Shown in pieces: positions 5,818 through 5,938 of a stretch of 5,938 nt of DNA. The translations under genes and the position numbers were made by a program. This stretch comes from an uncultured Planctomycetaceae bacterium (lineage in GTDB: Bacteria; Planctomycetota; Planctomycetia; Pirellulales; JACPPG01). How positions within the stretch are numbered: the first letter of the stretch is position 1; each line of letters starts with the position of its first letter. Where the stretch lies: assembly GCA_945957305.1 (NCBI GenBank), contig CAMFLN010000239.1:1-5938 (forward strand), in the 5' to 3' direction. The notes beneath the pieces are model-generated. The model saw nothing but the letters and a program-made list of their open reading frames with translations. It was not told where the DNA came from and ran no database searches.

Positions 5818-5938
5818 ATGATGCGGCCGCTGTCTCGCACCACGCCTCACGGTCATGCGTTCACGCATTTCAATGCGCGCGAGCGCGAAGGCCTGGTCGT
5901 TTGGGATCGGCGCAGCGTTTTAAAGGCCTCACTAGCTG
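5818..5938 (+). CDS. N-terminus of a Tat-exported protein, probably DUF1501 type
   Basis: Tandem ATGs at 5818 and 5821 open a frame that continues to the end of the window (40 codons, 3' part missing). The residues 32-40 region reads DRRSVLKASLA, a twin-arginine signal (RRxxLK followed by a small, hydrophobic stretch), after a polar N-terminal extension with SRTTPHGHAFTHFNARERE. Planctomycete DUF1501 and related exported proteins often carry such an extension before a WDRR Tat motif. If this is right, the protein is folded in the cytoplasm and exported whole. The family call rests on the N-terminus only. The ribosome site is weak (GAGAA, 5811-5815) and lies next to a hairpin. Confidence 0.6.
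   Translation, partial: MMRPLSRTTPHGHAFTHFNAREREGLVVWDRRSVLKASLA

Noticed and set aside
5227..5868. 213-codon minus-strand open frame over the end of the secreted-protein gene
   Set aside because: It is antisense to a gene with a good signal peptide, covers the hairpin and the next gene's start, and its product looks compositionally random.

Overview
The window looks like a bacterial contig end from a planctomycete, probably of the Pirellulales type. That is inferred from gene content: a secreted BNR-repeat sialidase-like protein, an exported ThuA-like protein, a secreted protein with a CxxCH c-type haem site, and the start of a Tat-type exported protein that resembles planctomycete DUF1501 proteins. 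GC-rich coding, GTG start use and patchy Shine-Dalgarno sites agree with this. No rRNA or other taxonomic marker is present.

Layout. Bases 1-39 are not genomic: they are Illumina Nextera transposase adapter sequence, with what looks like six bases of an i5 index outside it. From 40 to 1028, on the minus strand, lies the first 330 codons of a sialidase-like gene, cut at its 3' end by the adapter junction. A 322-base divergent intergenic region follows. Then on the plus strand come a ThuA-like exported protein (1351-2391) and, nine bases later, a GNAT acetyltransferase (2401-2940), forming a likely two-gene operon. A 430-base non-coding leader precedes a secreted c-type haem protein of unknown family (3371-4615), which ends in a strong intrinsic terminator (4652-4693). 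Next is a secreted protein of unknown function (4840-5694), a long imperfect hairpin (5755-5810), and the first 40 codons of a Tat-type exported protein (5818-5938) running off the window.

How the genes fit together. Five of the six proteins carry an export signal; only the acetyltransferase appears cytoplasmic. Sialidase-like and ThuA-like proteins fit the polysaccharide and glycan scavenging typical of planctomycetes, but nothing here shows that the six genes form one pathway. The terminator and large gaps argue for at least four transcription units. I see no mobile element, CRISPR array, tRNA, rRNA, defence system or clearly new multi-gene system. The least explained items are the haem-binding exported protein and the two leader hairpins.
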